Shown: positions 29,885 to 43,400 of the stretch, piece by piece
How positions within the stretch are numbered: the stretch's first letter is position 1
Layout of the letters: every line of letters starts with the position of its first letter
Source of the DNA: Hoplostethus atlanticus
Lineage: Eukaryota; Chordata; Actinopteri; Trachichthyiformes; Trachichthyidae
NCBI GenBank assembly: GCA_034670405.1
Contig: JAXDDX010000011.1
Coordinates: forward strand, 1,227,501-1,291,500
Direction: 5' to 3'
Length of the DNA: 64,000 bases
The notes under the pieces: model-generated
Database searches by the model: none
Told to the model about the DNA's origin: nothing
What the model saw: the letters and a program-made list of their open reading frames with translations, nothing else
Made by a program: the position numbers and the translations under genes

Positions 29885-30870
29885 TGGCCTGTTTCACCAT
29901 ATGGCAGATGTGGCAGGAGATAATAAAAATTAAGATTGTCATTGGAGGAAAGAGCGAGAGAATTGTGAAGCAGGGAGAAAAATGTCCACAAAGGATTAAA
30001 CAGTGTGAAGCAGTAGCAAAGCACCAGAGAATAGCAATGGAGGGAACTTTGATGGGTGGAAGTGAGACAAAGTGATGTAGTGATATGTTTTGATTCAGCT
30101 GCAGCTCTGGTGGTCAGGCTAAAGCTGACCTTATTGATGAATCTCAGATGGCACAATATAGGATATAGCTAGATGGATGCAGGGTGGGAATGCCTTGGAT
30201 ATCAGCCCATGTGGGAGTGGAGGGCAATGAAACAGCACGTAAAGCAGCAAAAGCAGATATTTCCAAAGGAAGAGGTGGAAGTAATGTAATTTGGAAAATG
30301 TAATGGTTGCAGCCTTGTCAAAGGTGGTGTCAGTGGCAGAGAGAGAGGAAGAGAAGAAATTACATTCAGCCATCTGTGATAGAAACAGTAATAAATTTGG
30401 GAGGTGATTAGTTAGATGACAAGGTTGATGATAGGTTATTTTTGGATTGGGCAGTGGGTTGGTCTTGTGTGGGAAACATCCACATGGGAAATACGAATAT
30501 GGGGAAATAGAAACTGTGTAATAGAAACAATAAAGGCCTTTATCGACGGGTATAGGCTGGAATCAAATCCTAAAGATCAACATTTAACTTATAGATCGCA
30601 GCATCCAGGCTCCCTGAGAATCAAAAATATGCAAAACAGCTTAGATATGTGAGTTGAAAGGTGGTAAGACCTCTCACTCTGCCTCTATCTCCAGCTACCA
30701 CAAATGTAATCTCAAAGCACGGCGGGCAAATCAGTCTGTTTTGGACAGCTTTCAGTATAGGACAAGTTGTGCGATATGGCCTATTGTTTATTTGGACCAC
30801 ATTAAAGTGTGAAAGTATTATTCAAGATGCTCTAGGCAAGATTTCTATGTAAAAATACATCCGTTTTATC
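29885..30870 (+). mobile_element. Decayed LINE fragment with RNase H-like remnant
   Basis: At 30196-30264 the plus strand reads WISAHVGVEGNETARKAA, which closely resembles the W-I-P-A-H-V-G-x-x-G-N-E block of RNase H domains in some non-LTR retrotransposons. Flanking frames are broken by stops. Boundaries are estimates: the segment between ctsb and the abhd promoter has long purine-rich half-open frames consistent with an old element. Confidence 0.6.
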
Positions 30871-30978
30871 AGTCTGAATAAAGAAAATTGGAACCCCGAC
30901 AGAGAAGAGCATTATACCCGCCCCCTCGTTGAGGCCCCATAGATACAGACTTCTGCCACCTGAGGCAATTGGTGGAGA

Positions 30979-30988
30979 GCGCATGCGC
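30979..30988 (+). promoter_or_regulatory. NRF-1-type site in the probable abhd promoter
   Basis: The palindrome GCGCATGCGC is the core NRF-1 consensus. It lies about 430 bp upstream of the abhd-family start codon in a locally CpG-containing segment (30895-31000). This is a typical position and motif for a TATA-less housekeeping promoter. Confidence 0.6.
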
Positions 30989-31404
30989 GAGGGTTATAGT
31001 TGAGACTGGAAGATGGGTTTTCTAACTATTGAGTGAGTCTTCTTGTTATGAACAATCTTCGGCTAGGGGCTGGCAACCAGGAAGCAAGATTTCCTAGGCA
31101 TCATCGCTAAATTAAAGGTACCGGTCGGTACCGTTGTAGCTCATCATTACGAGGCTGAACAGTCGTGGTGTAGAGGAGTACCCGATAATCACGTCTTTAG
31201 ATGGTGCATATCAAGGCAGGTTTGCGGATGTATATCAGCCTCTCTATAAGTGTTGTCGGTTTTATTAGATAGATAATGTACTAGGTCTAGCTTGTCTCCC
31301 ATCGTACATTGACCTTCTCTGTCACTGTTCTACGAGAAAGTCCAAAAGGACCAAGGTATTCTGTATTGTCAGCCAGTCAACTAGACTTGAAATTAACCGC
31401 TGCC

Positions 31405-34301
31405 ATGCTTTTATCACACATGGAGTTATGGAAAATTGAGTGCTTCTCCAGACCTTGCACGGTGGTCTTCTGCACCTTCAGCGCCGCACTGTACTACCTC
31501 TGGGGCCGCAAGGTCCAGGTCAGTCCGCGGCTCGAGACACCAGCTACTACTGGGTCACGGTTGTATGGAGGTTTCTGCTACAGGACTGGGGACTCCCTTT
31601 CCGTCTACTGGCTGTCCCTGTCCTTATTCCAATTTCTTGTTTTAACATGTCAGCTTTAGTGGCAGCACTTCGTCCGCTGCTTATATCTTTTTTTTTTTTT
31701 TTTGGTGAGCAGGTGCCACTAATTTAACACACTGTCGGCTTGGTAGTTTAAATGGGGTTGTCTATATTTCCCTTCATCATTTTCCCATCTCCTTTGTGTT
31801 TTGTCTCCTGTGCTATTGGGTATCAGTTGTTGTTTTCTTGAACTGTACACTGCTTGTCACGCGTCTACCTACCTGAGCTACATGCCTCGCACTCCTCACA
31901 CTAACCCGTCTGGTTTTTAAAAAAAAATGCGTTCTTCTCTCGGACAGGTACTAATCACTACCTGCGGGCTCATACCTCCTCTTTGTCTGTTGCCCCTCAG
32001 GTGCCGATCCTGGTCTGCGGCGATGGTTTCCGTTCCTTTCTCCTCAAGTACTGTCCGGTGGTGTCTGAGCGCTACCGTCCCACTCCGTGGTGCTGGGGAG
32101 GCCAGCTGCAAACCGTGGTCCACTCCTTCATCAAGTCCAGACCGTCTGTCAACTATCGCAAGTACAATGAACCTTCTGCACAAGATCTGTTGTGTTACAT
32201 TCCTCTTGTCATGAATCATCTCTGTCTCAGTCAAACACTGTCTAGTTCATGTTGTACAAATCCAAATCCAAGTTGTAGTAAAATGTAAGTAGTTCAATAC
32301 TACTTGAGGAGTGGCAGAATGATAGATTTTCTTTCTTTCTTTCTTTCTTTTCCATCCTTTCTCTGTCTCTCTACTTCTCTCCGCCCCCCTCCCTTCGCCC
32401 CCCCAGTGAGTTGATCCGTACTGATGATGGTGGTCAGATATCTCTACACTGGGCGGACAACGGGGCCAGTGTAGCCTACCCAGAATCCTCCACTCGCCCC
32501 ACCGTGCTGATCCTCCCAGGCCTGACGGGGAACTCTCACCAGCCCTATGTGCTCCACACCGTTAGCCAGGCCACCCGGCGAGGCTACAGGTCAGCCGGAC
32601 TCCTCAGTTCCTGTCTTACCTGTACTTTCCACGCACGCACAAAAGGATAGTTACTCGATGCCTGTGGTTTTATACTTAAATCAACATATAACTGTAGATG
32701 AGCTTAAGGAGATGTATGGTGGTGAGGGGCTTTTTTCATAGCCATTTTCTCTCCTAGATGTGTGGTCTTCAACAACAGAGGGTGTGCAGGGGAGGAGTTG
32801 CTGGTAAGTATGATGCCCAGCTCATGTGTCGTTCACGTCAGAGTGTATGCGAGACAGAAGCTGGCACTGCAGCACCACATATAACACCGCCTGCCTCTTC
32901 TTCTGTTGTTCTGCCCACCTCCTGCAGACCCCCCGCACATTCTGTGCAGCCAATACCTCAGATCTTGAACGCGTGGTCCTTCATGTCAAAGAGCTCTTCC
33001 CAGAAGCCCCTCTACTGGGTGCTGGTGTGTCTTTGGGAGGGTAAGTTGGTGTGCTGGTTAATGTTAATAATCATTTTATTGTCTGTGGCCTGTGTGTTGC
33101 ATTCTTATCTGTTTTCTATTTCTTGTCTCATTTCATTATGTTACCTCTTTCTCATATTGCAGCCGCTTGTCACCTTCTAATACTGTTTTCTCTTAACCTT
33201 CTCCACCTCCCTCCCTACTAGCATGTTGCTGGTGAACTACCTGGCCCGCAAGGGCAGCGAGTCAAGGATAGTGGCGGCCATCACCCTGTCTGTCGTCTGG
33301 AAAACGGAGGAGACTACGATCTCTACGGAGAAATTAATCGACTGGCTGCTTTTCAACCGATACCTCACCAGCTGCCTGTGTGATTGTATCAGGAGGTCAG
33401 ATAGAGTGATGGTTTGCCCTGACCGTGTTTTCATTAATGTGTTGGATTTAGTTTAACAAATGAAAATCGTCAACTCAAATTTTCTAAATCTCTTTCTCAC
33501 AGGCACAGGAAGATTCTGGAGAACATATTGGACATTGATTATGCGATGAAGGTCAGGCCTGTTCCTCAGTTCACTGCCCCATGAGGTTGAGACTACTCCC
33601 TTTACTTATGTACCTTGACGTATGTATAATTGTCCCTCCTCTCCATCCTTTTCTCGATCCGTCTGTCCCTCTTAGGCACGTACTGTCCGCGAGTTTGACG
33701 AACGAGTCACCAATGTGATGTTTGGGTACAAATCTACTGTGGAATACTACCAAGATGCCAACCCAGATGTCAGACTCCACAGGGTGACAGTGCCCGTCAT
33801 CTGCCTCAATGCTGCTGATGACCCCCTCTCCCCCAGACATAGTGAGTAGTCAATCTGACTCATATCTATATGCCTAATGTTGGGTATTACGATAGGAACC
33901 TTTCTTTCTTTGTGCTGTGTGCTCAGTATTTTAGTCCTGATGCAAAGGGCGTCTTTTATCAAATGTTTTTGTCTTTGCTTGAATCTTTTGCCTCTCTGTA
34001 TGCTCTCTTTCCTCTCGCTTGCCTGCTTCTCTCTACATCTCACTCCCCTTGTTAACACACTTCCCACCACCCAGCGATCCCACTGGCCCAAGCCCAGCGC
34101 GTGCCTAATGTTGCCCTGTTGGTGACAGCCCATGGTGGACATGTAGCCTTTCTGGAGGGCTTGTTCCCACGCGGCGAGGGCTACATCGACCGCCTGTTTG
34201 GCCAGTTCGTCCAAGCAGCCTTCGAACACCCCGAGGAGCTGAAGAGGTCCTGCAGCATCAAGGAGGAGCCTCTGTCTCCCACGCCGACCGTCGTGCAGTA
34301 A
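31405..34301 (+). CDS. ABHD1/ABHD3-family alpha/beta hydrolase
   Basis: Membrane-anchored serine hydrolase; ABHD3 cleaves phospholipids with medium-chain or oxidised acyl groups. Exons: 31405-31518, 32001-32161, 32407-32589, 32758-32803, 32928-33040, 33222-33395, 33503-33551, 33676-33841, 34075-34301. All are GT-AG and phases close at 410 residues. Near the N-terminus is one hydrophobic segment (TVVFCTFSAALYYLW), a single-pass anchor. Then come RPTVLILPGLTG, VVFNNRGCAGEEL, nucleophile Ser203 in GAGVSLGG, acid Asp328 or Asp329 in NAADDPLSP, and His358 in HGGHVAFLEG. Features are mixed between ABHD1 and ABHD3, so I give no symbol. The frame is open upstream to an ATG at 31309, so the start could be earlier. 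Promoter NRF-1 motif upstream. Confidence 0.9.
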
Positions 34302-34696
34302 ATTGGCATCATTGGCATCATAGGAGTAAAGCGAAGGTAGTATGCCATCAAAAAAACATTGTCTAGCAAGTTTTCACTGCATTTTCATAATTTTACTCCA
34401 AAGTCTCCTGACTGTACTTTCTAATTGTCCTATCCCCTCATCGCCTCAGGTCTCATTGAATTGACACAGTAGAGCACTCTATGTCCATGATGCCTTATGC
34501 ACAGTAAGGAGACATATTTTTAGCATTTGTCTTTAGAAGGTCAGTTGCTCTTAATCAAATGGAGCATCCCACACCATTCTCCAGTCAGAGTGGCCGTCGC
34601 CATTCCAATGAAAGGAGCAATGTGGGAAAACAAAATATGTAGAAAGCAGTGCTGTCTAAATGCCTTTGCAGCAAGTTTTTATTGGTGACGGCAGAA

Positions 34697-35712
34697 TGGG
34701 CCTCATTCATGAAACTTTTCTGAAATCCTTCTGACTTTTGTTCTTCTTCGTCTATGAAAAATCAGTGTGGGATTCATGAAACATGTTTTCACATGTTTCA
34801 TGAATCCCACCCTCGATTTTGTGTGCACCCAGGCGTATCTGATGAACGCCAGTTGTTGTACCCATTGGTGTTGAGACACCCTGGCAGCCCCATAAAAGGT
34901 GCGCTGAAGAGTCGGTTACAAATAGAAAGCGCTAATGCCAAGTGTGAGAAATCACGAGCCAATAAGAAAAACTTGAAATCTGGAATACAAGTGTTGTTAT
35001 CAGGAGCCAGTTAAACAACAAATAAACAATTGAAAAGTCAGTGCTGTAACATCAGAGACACTTGGATGACATTAAAACATAATGGGCTGACTTAAAGTTA
35101 GAATCTAAAAAGCGTAACACTTGAAATAGGTTCAAGTGTTACAATAGCTACAGGTGGAGAACAGGGCACTGTCAAGCTGCAGGATTGGCGGGAAAAAATA
35201 GTAGAGACTGCACTGTTGGCGTCCAGTCATCAGCGTAGTTGGAGCTTTCCACCTGTCGTGTCCAAGCACATCCAGTGGCCTTTCAGCACACCCATGGTGC
35301 GCTCTGTGGCGGAGCGAGTGTGGTGCACGATGAACCTCTGTCACGCGGAGAAACCAGTTCACCCTGAGACCCCGGTTAATTTAACTTCCATTTAGTCAGT
35401 GGAAAAGGTCACTTACAAATGAGCCATGCATCTCCAGCAGCCCCCAGGTCAGACTTCCTGGTTCCCTCCTGACCATTTTATATTATATATGTATATCTAA
35501 TATTTTGTTGTTAATATGTTAATATGGGGGGTCTGGTGCTACTTAAAGTGACTTTACATGAAGAATAAAACATTCTAACTAGAAACCTTTTCACCCATGT
35601 TTCCAAACACACGTAGATTTTGATCGTACCAAAGAACAAATTCAGGTAAGAAAAAAATGATGAAACACTTTAAGATCTAATTTGATCGTATGCACGTTTC
35701 GTGAATGAGGCC
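34697..35712 (-). mobile_element. PIF/Harbinger-type transposon remnant
   Basis: Terminal inverted repeats: GGGCCTCATTCATGAAAC at 34697-34714 and its complement at 35695-35712 with one mismatch. This terminus is of the Harbinger kind. Inside, on the minus strand at about 35240-35330, the translation includes ATERTMGVLKGHWMCLD, closely similar to the C-terminal part of HARBI1-type transposases (pattern ERxxGVLKxRxxCL). The rest of the transposase is lost. A 3-bp target duplication could not be fixed with confidence. Confidence 0.75.
34767..34810. repeat. Perfect 20-bp inverted repeat with 4-base loop
   Basis: GTGGGATTCATGAAACATGT, then TTTC, then the exact reverse complement. It lies just inside the left end of the Harbinger-type element and contains a second copy of the terminal word TTCATGAAAC, so it may be a nested or rearranged end. 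Confidence 0.9.
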
Positions 35713-36953
35713 CAAAGACTTTAAGCAGCTGAAAACAACATCATTGCCTGTCAGAAAACTTGTTTGGACCACAAACACTAGTTGGTCTCAGTTTTGATAG
35801 AACGTTTTATGAATGTGAAAATTGGGATAGTAATGCTGGTGTCCTTTTGGTTTTGAAGTACTCTTTGTACCTCAAATGCTGGGGAATGTATGCACAATAA
35901 TGTGATATTTGCCAGGGTTGTTTAGCTTGAGGTGTAAGATGCCTCAATGTTTTTTAGGTGGTTGTGATTCTGTGATTATTGTATTATTGTATTATTATTG
36001 TTTTTTTGATTTGTTTGTCATTTGCGCACATTTATTTTGAGGAAGTTGGCCATATGTAATGGAGCATCTACCTCGTCTGGTCTGTAAATGGAGCCCTCTG
36101 TATCTGTATCTGTATCACCACCTGCTGTCTGGTGGACCAGGATTCCCATGGACCATTGAGATTAGCAGGCCTCCTATATTATCCATGTCACATTATAACA
36201 AAACATCCCATATGGTTACCAATTTTCGGAGGCATAGCAAAAAATCTCTGACAAACACCTTCTAATAACTAGAAGGTATTTGTCTTGTCACAGAGATTGT
36301 ATTGTTCTGAGATGGAGGATTTAAATTATTTGTGTGTCGATTCCAATCTGATTTCTACCTCTGTATCAACTGCAACCTCTGAATTTATTTAAGAATTGAT
36401 ATCAAACCTGGAGAGAGGTTGCCAAATGTATGTCTCTCAAAGTCATGAGGGAGTAGACAGACCTATTTGCTTTTATTATGTGTTTGTACCACCAGCGGTA
36501 TCCTCTTCTGCCCTCTGCCGACATGTTGTTACTCCTTTTAGCTGAAGTAGTTTGACTGGACTTTTGTAAGGGGAAGCGTCTCTGACTGACCCGTCCATAT
36601 CGATATGGACTGTAGCTAATGGTGCTAAATGTGGAATGTCAAAATGAGGAATTGTTTCTACAGTTTTCTTGATGGTCATTTGTTACTCAAAACACTTCAA
36701 TAACTGAATTACCTCACACGCAAGAACTGAAGTAACTTGTATCTACAGTATTTGATAGTTACTCTTTGAAGTAACAGACACAAATCCTGCCTGTATTTTT
36801 TTTTCCAGTCACTTACACACCAGCTGCAATAATGTTCACAATCAAGTTTGTGACCTTTCAAATGCACCATGTTACAGTCTGAAGACCTTCAAGTGTTATG
36901 GGCTTTCCATTTGTCTGTACAAGCATCTAAGTTATTTACTCTTGATTTGTAAG

Positions 36954-36959
36954 AATAAA
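36954..36959 (+). terminator. Candidate distal polyadenylation signal, abhd gene
   Basis: AATAAA followed by a second AATAAA-like run. It is 2.65 kb after the stop codon, so its assignment is uncertain. Confidence 0.35.
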
Positions 36960-36960
36960 G

Positions 36961-38076
36961 ATAATAAAAAATATTCAACTGGGGATGTCTTTTTTTTTCT
37001 GTATTTGCTCCAGTGATGGTAAGCAGAGGGTAATCTTCAATAAGGATAAATTTGCTTTCTCACCAGCAGTTGCATTTAGGATCAACGGCAACACCTCATT
37101 CACTCCGGGGTGTGTTTTCATGGATATTTGCCACCTTGTTGGTCTTATTGGTGAAATGTCATAACACATGCATTGCCTGTCACCAGGTTCTCTCCACTTC
37201 CACAGCTGAAATCCAAGCTCTTTTATCTCTGAATGGCGTGTCATTAATGCCTTTAGAGATTGATTAACCAGACAGGGTATCAATAATTAACCGGGGACAA
37301 TAAAGGCCCACACCCTCTGTCACAATGCTAACCCTTCAGCCTCATTTAGATTTGTTTAATGATGCCGGGGGTTTGGAAAACATCCAGTTTACCCCGTGTG
37401 GAAAAACAGAGCCTGATAAAGCCATTTTCCACCTCTTGCATTCTACTTGCAGATATGATCATTTAGTTGTCTTAGTTGCCCTCTGGCAGCCAGCCTGGAT
37501 AAATTCCCTTTAATCCAATCAATGCTTAGTGCTTCTGAATGTGGTGCTCGGAGGAAACCTGCTAAGTAACCAGCTGTACCATTCATCATGACTGTATCAT
37601 TTGGAGCTCCCATAGTATCACAATTATGAAGAATAGTGCAGAATTTCTTGTACACTTGTACACTTACACTTGTCAGTGTAAAAGTCCTGCCTGCTGTTAC
37701 ATTGAATTTAGTTCAGTCCTTTATGTATGCCTGCACTACCTCTTCTACCTCATTGAGAAAGAATGCATCATTACAAAATACAGACAAAAAATTGTTAATT
37801 GCTGAAAAACAAATCGTGTTTTCAAATGCTATGAAACTAAACCATATTGCAAAATCTAGGTAAATGCTGCATTTTGTGAGCCGAGCATATTGTTATATCA
37901 TAACCTTAGCTTCTCTCTCCAGTGCATACTCCTCCTTTTCCTCCTCCTCCTCGTCCTCTTCTCTCATTCCTCCTGTATTCCTCTACCTGGTGTGATGGGA
38001 GGAGCCTTGGGGTATGGTTAATGATTCAACACTGGAGCTGCTGAGATTGACACATAGAGAAAGAAGGGGAGAGAGT

Positions 38077-38108
<32 letters not shown>

Positions 38109-40445
38109 AAAGTAAGAATGATAAAGGCGGAGGGAATAGACATTGCAATGTAAGGTGAGAGACTGTGCAGTGGTAAAAGATTCAAGCAATGCTGGCGAAC
38201 CAGTGAGATAGCAGACAGTGACTGCATGTTTGTGTCTGCACAGGTGTGTCAGTCTGTATGGGGTCAAGCAGAATTCAGGTCAAGACAGCCGTGTACAGGA
38301 CGTACAATTCTCTACTGTTGGGAGTGGATCTTCTGAGTGGTTCAAGCTGATTGTTTGGCTCCCAAGATCCATGTGGCCTTTATAGGCTGGACAGAGACTC
38401 ATCCTCTCTCCTCATCCCCACACAGCCTGCAGGTGAGTGTAACTCTGGCTTGTCTCTCTATGTATCGCACATGTCTTTGAGTCCTTTGAAGTCATGAACC
38501 CTGAGCGCCTTTTGGACAGCCACACAATGATGTTTTGACTCCAGATGCTCCAATTATCTCCCAGCTTTAAATCCAGAGTGTTTTAAACCATGTAAACATC
38601 TAGTCCCTTTTCAGCATGGACTCCAACATGAAGTGGTAGATCAAAAGGATATCAAATAAATATAACATTACTCTGTCAAATTACTTCAGGCATGCAACAA
38701 GTGGAGACTATGTAAAAAAGCTTCTTTTTTTTAACCTGTTTATGCAATGTGGCTGAAAATATTCTTGAGTTAAAACTGAAAGTCTGCACTTTATAGCCAT
38801 TATTCCATATCCAGAATAATAACAGCATAGAGCTAAAGCAATCATGTGCTGCTGCAACCTCTTATGAAACACATACTATGTGCAGTTTTAGCTCTCCCAG
38901 GCTGAAACTGTACTGTTGAGAATTTGAGTGACAATCATTAAAGGGTTGACCCTCCGGCACTTAAAGTTATCATCCCAGTCTGCCCCACTTGTCTGTTTCT
39001 AGAGGCGGATTTGACTTCCTAATATGATGCAACATGTAAGGGACACACATTTTGTTTGATACCAAGTCACCAATTTGTTCCCACTCAATTTAAAGCCTCT
39101 CAAGCTTCTTTCTTGACATGTCGGTGTATTAACTCACTGGAAAACACTGGATCGGCAATCTCCATGTTTTCACTTGGACTGAATAAGTACTTTTATAGAC
39201 AGATCAAGTCTCGTGTAGGGCCGAAACCCTTTCAAAAATAAAAAAAACACATATAAAAATATAAAGTATAAATATATACACGGTCGTCAGTCTGAAGAGA
39301 AGGATGTTTTTCTACATTTCTGAGAAGTTGGCTTGTTGAAAATCAGGTTTTAATCCGACAGGATGAATATGTATCACCCTCTACCCAGAACTGAGTTCCC
39401 TTTAATAATGGAGCAGGAGCCATTTTCCATTTCCCTCCCTCAGCTTGTCGGTCTATTGCTCAGTGAAGATTAGCTTTAACATCAGGTCTAATCTCTGAGC
39501 TGTCCAATGTTCAGGGTGAGGGAGAGGTAACCGGGGTCACGTGCAGAAACAGAGCGATTATAGGCAAGCAGCTCGTCCAACCCTGACTTCACAAAGCGGT
39601 TGTGTGTGCTGGGTTAATTGGTAGGGTAACCTGTAGACCTGTGTTTGCATTGATGCTGGTGTTTGGTGTGTCAACAGAAGCATAAATCTGTTTCCACCGA
39701 CTGCAAAATGAAAATGGTGAAGTTCCCTCACAGTCAGGGCCATTGTAAACAGATCAATGGAAACATCATTTGGATAGATGGGAGATACAGTCCGGGGTGT
39801 GTGTGTGTGTCTGCATGAGTGCCCTTAAACAAGCCCCTGCAGTTGCGTCACTGACTTTGTGTGCATGCATATATTAGACATGAACCCACACTCCCAGAGA
39901 GTGTTGCGTGTGCGTTTTTTAGACGGTTCTCAGCTTTCCACACAGCGGGCAAACACAATTTCACACATTACTGAAATGGCATTCCCGCAGAAGAAATACA
40001 CACACATACACAGCATGCAACAAGCGGCCCACTAATGAAGGTTTTATTCTATTTTGACAGGTTCGGTGCCAATATCTATCTTACATGAAAGACATCTTTT
40101 GCAAAAACTGGCAGGGTGTGACAGCGTTCAGAAAGCTCCCTGTTGACCGTCCATCATTAGTCTGCATTATTCAGCGGAGCTCTTGCTGTGTGCAGGCGGT
40201 AGACTGGAGTTCAGAGCCCAGTGAAAGAGGATGGGATGCTGATGTCCCACAGAGAAGCACAGTTACTTACAGTTTATGAAATGACGCTAGCATGTATCTG
40301 ATGCCTTGTGTGTGTGAATATGTGGACTCATGTATGCATGCTTGGCATTTAGTGTGTGTGTGTGTGTGTGTCCAGGTGCTTATCCATACCTTCCTAGTTT
40401 ACACCTCCTCCATCCCTGTGATTCCTTGTCATTTCTTCCCTGTAG
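36961..40445 (+). other. Intergenic, upstream of the cGMP kinase gene
   Basis: No coding gene recognised. A GA repeat sits at 38070-38109. A strong donor (CTGCAG followed by GTGAGTGT) at 38432/38433 could end a non-coding first exon of the kinase gene, since the coding exon begins at an acceptor (tgtag at 40445) two bases before its ATG. Confidence 0.4.
38070..38109. repeat. (GA)n microsatellite
   Basis: GA run with a GTGA interruption. Confidence 0.9.
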
Positions 40446-40447
40446 TC

Positions 40448-43400
40448 ATGGAGAAGCAACTGGAGGAGTTCAGACAGCAGCTGGAGAAACAATGTCTGAT
40501 CAACCAGGAGCTGCAGAGACAAAACAAAGACCTGGGTGGGTACAACCCCAACCACCATCACCTTTATGTCTATTACCATCACCATCACCGTATTACCATG
40601 ACTATAACGTTGGCCATTGACTTGAAAAACATGTTTGAGACTATATAAGTGATAGTTCAATGCAACATAACATGGTGTGAGTTTGTTTCTCTGCCTTTAT
40701 TCTTGCAGAACAACGACTCCAGGAGAAAGAAAAACTGCTGCAGGAGCTACAGAGTCAATATCATGACCTAGGTAGGAGGCCAACATGGGCACAAAGGAGC
40801 TTTGGCACAGACACACATACACACACACAAGTTAGAGATCTGATGGAGTTGTTCTCTGGCACAACCTTCAACTGAAACATGGTAGCCATTTTTCTAAAAA
40901 TTGCTAACCGTCCCATTCTGTGTTTGTCTACCTCAGAGTTTCCTTCCCAGGGCGGTAATGAGATTGATCCGGAGGTCAGGAAGAGCCGCGCTGCCGTCAT
41001 GGCCCCAGAGCCAATCCCTGAAAACCTGGAGATCACTCGCAGGGTGAAGAAAAATGCCAGGTTAGTGATCAGTGCTACTGACAAGATAACAATCGCACCT
41101 TGTGTCATTGGATGGAAGTTACATCCGCGTTACGTGTGATAAGCGCAGTTGATATGAATCAGAGGCTACAAAACCAAACACAACAAAATCAATATTACGT
41201 AACCATATCAAAGAGTGTAAAAGACGATTTCAGCCTTGTCATCATGACTTTTCGGAAGCAAATGCCCCTGAAGGTCACGCCTCACACCCAAACTATCGGG
41301 TTACATGTGCCCAAGCTCCTAACGCTCCTAACCTACCCAATATTTCCAATGAACCTGAGATCAAGATGTTTGACTTCTTTCACCTTCCAATCTCCAGTGA
41401 GACGGGTCTGATTGTCAAGGCTATCCAGAAGAATGACTTCTTGAGTCGCCTCGATGATGAGCAGACAGCCATGATGGTGGATCTCTTAGTGCCGTGTGAC
41501 TTCAGGCCCGGCAAAGACGTCATTAAAGAGGGCTCCGAAGGGGACAGCATGTACATAGTGGCAGGTAGGGATGTGTGTGACTGTGCTGTCAACATTGAAC
41601 CTAGATTTGTATTAAACACCAAAGGGGGTCTCTGTTGTGATAGCAAAAGTTAAAACCCTTTCTACATTGGCAATCTAAAAGGTTAAAACTGACTGATGGG
41701 TTTCAGCTCGGAGGAGCCTTTGTCAGGGTTTCGTCAGGGAAAGACATCGTCAGTTTTAACTTGTAATATAAAGACTTTTAACATTTGCTATCAAAAATGT
41801 GCCTCAGCCCCGCTTTGGTTTTCAAAACATTCTTGTAGTACCACTTCCGAAGAGCACCTCATTAATTTCTTTCTGCCATGGACATTTGTGGCACCAAGAA
41901 GCTCTCCACAATCCTTGGTCCTTTTCTAATTTGTCGATCATCACTGGTCTAAGTCCTTTCTAACCTGTGCAACACTCTCTGGTTCTCCCTCTCGTAGCTG
42001 GCGAGCTCCTTGTGACCCAGGCAGGCCGTGACCTCCGAACTCTAACTAGTGGCGATGTGTTTGGGGAGCTGGCCATCCTGTACAACTGCAAACGCACAGC
42101 AACAGTCAAAGGTCAGCCCCCTGTCTTGATGACTCCTGATGATATAGGCAGATATGTTCCTCTTCATACTGTAGGTGTAAATAGCAAGCTACTGTGAAGA
42201 GAGTGGATTTATTGTGCCGTGGAGTCTTTTGCGTGTGCAATATTCTTTATGGCCCTTCAACCAAACTATATAGTCTCGACTTCACCTTTCATCTCTCTGG
42301 TTAATGTTGCAGCAAAGAATGTGGTGCGTCTGTGGTGCATAGAGAGACAAACCTACAGGACCATCATAACCAACAAGTCCAAGAAGAAGCGAGAGGAGCT
42401 CATGGGCTTCTTGAAGACGTGAGTAAATGGACTGAGCTGTGCCGCTTGAATTCATTTTATTATTATTATTGCGTCGCGCAAAACCTCATAAGGAATGCGG
42501 TGATGAACAGAATCTCTGTCATACCAAAGGGCATTTTGACGCAGTATACTTTCTGTTGGAGAGGATTATTTTGTGTGATGAGCACTGAGCTATAGGGCCT
42601 TACTGTCAAGAGACATTTTGGGCAAACCCCTGTATTTGCGTCACTTAGCCAAATGCAGCCCACTGCTATCAGCTCTTTACCAGAAGTGACTGGCTTTTCC
42701 TGCGCCACGACCTACAATCTGATGCTCATTTACACTGAAGAAAAAAATACTGAAGAAACAGGAAATAGGCCTAGTGTCATAGAGAGGGAAAATTCACCTT
42801 CCCGTTTATCAAGTGAGACGATGAAAACAAAACCACAAAATATGTGTCATTTCTAACTTTGTGTTAATGTGCTGTCTCAGGTCTCGTACTCTAAAGGATC
42901 TGAACGATGTCCAGTTGTCCAAAATCATTGACTCCATGGAGGAGGTGTGTACTTAGATGTCCCATTGTGTACTTTGAGTGTGTCCCATTCCCTCTTACAA
43001 TTTGCTGTTGTCATGTGAAATCCTTGCAACTCTCATTTTGGAGATTTGTGTTGATGTTTTAACTTACATGGTCCTCTACGGGTTGAGAAAAATCTACCTC
43101 ACACTTTCAAAATCCATTAGATCCATCTGTAGCTTCACTTCTTCTTGTAAATCACAGATCCTATTTTCAATACAAATATATGAGGTGATTTTGTGTCAGT
43201 ATGTGAAATTGCTATCCAATATCTGATCACTTTGTCTTTTCGGTCCCAGGTGAAGTACCAGAACAAGGATGTTATAGTTCGAGAAGGAGCTGAAGCAAAC
43301 ACATTCTACATCATCCTCAAAGGAGAGGTACAAACATCATGTTGTGTTGTTTACAAAGTACATTCTATACGTATTCAGTGTATTATTTGATAAATACGAT

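Larger units (their letters stand above)
34302..36960 (+). other. Probable abhd 3' UTR and flank, with a transposon insertion
   Basis: AATAAA occurs at 35564-35569 (inside a transposon) and at 36954-36959. The transcript may read through the Harbinger-type element to the second signal. No gene seen. Confidence 0.4.

Noticed and set aside
40292-40648. 118-residue frame starting upstream of the kinase start codon
   Set aside because: It only reads through the GT-rich intron into coding exon 1; a good acceptor sits two bases before the ATG at 40448.
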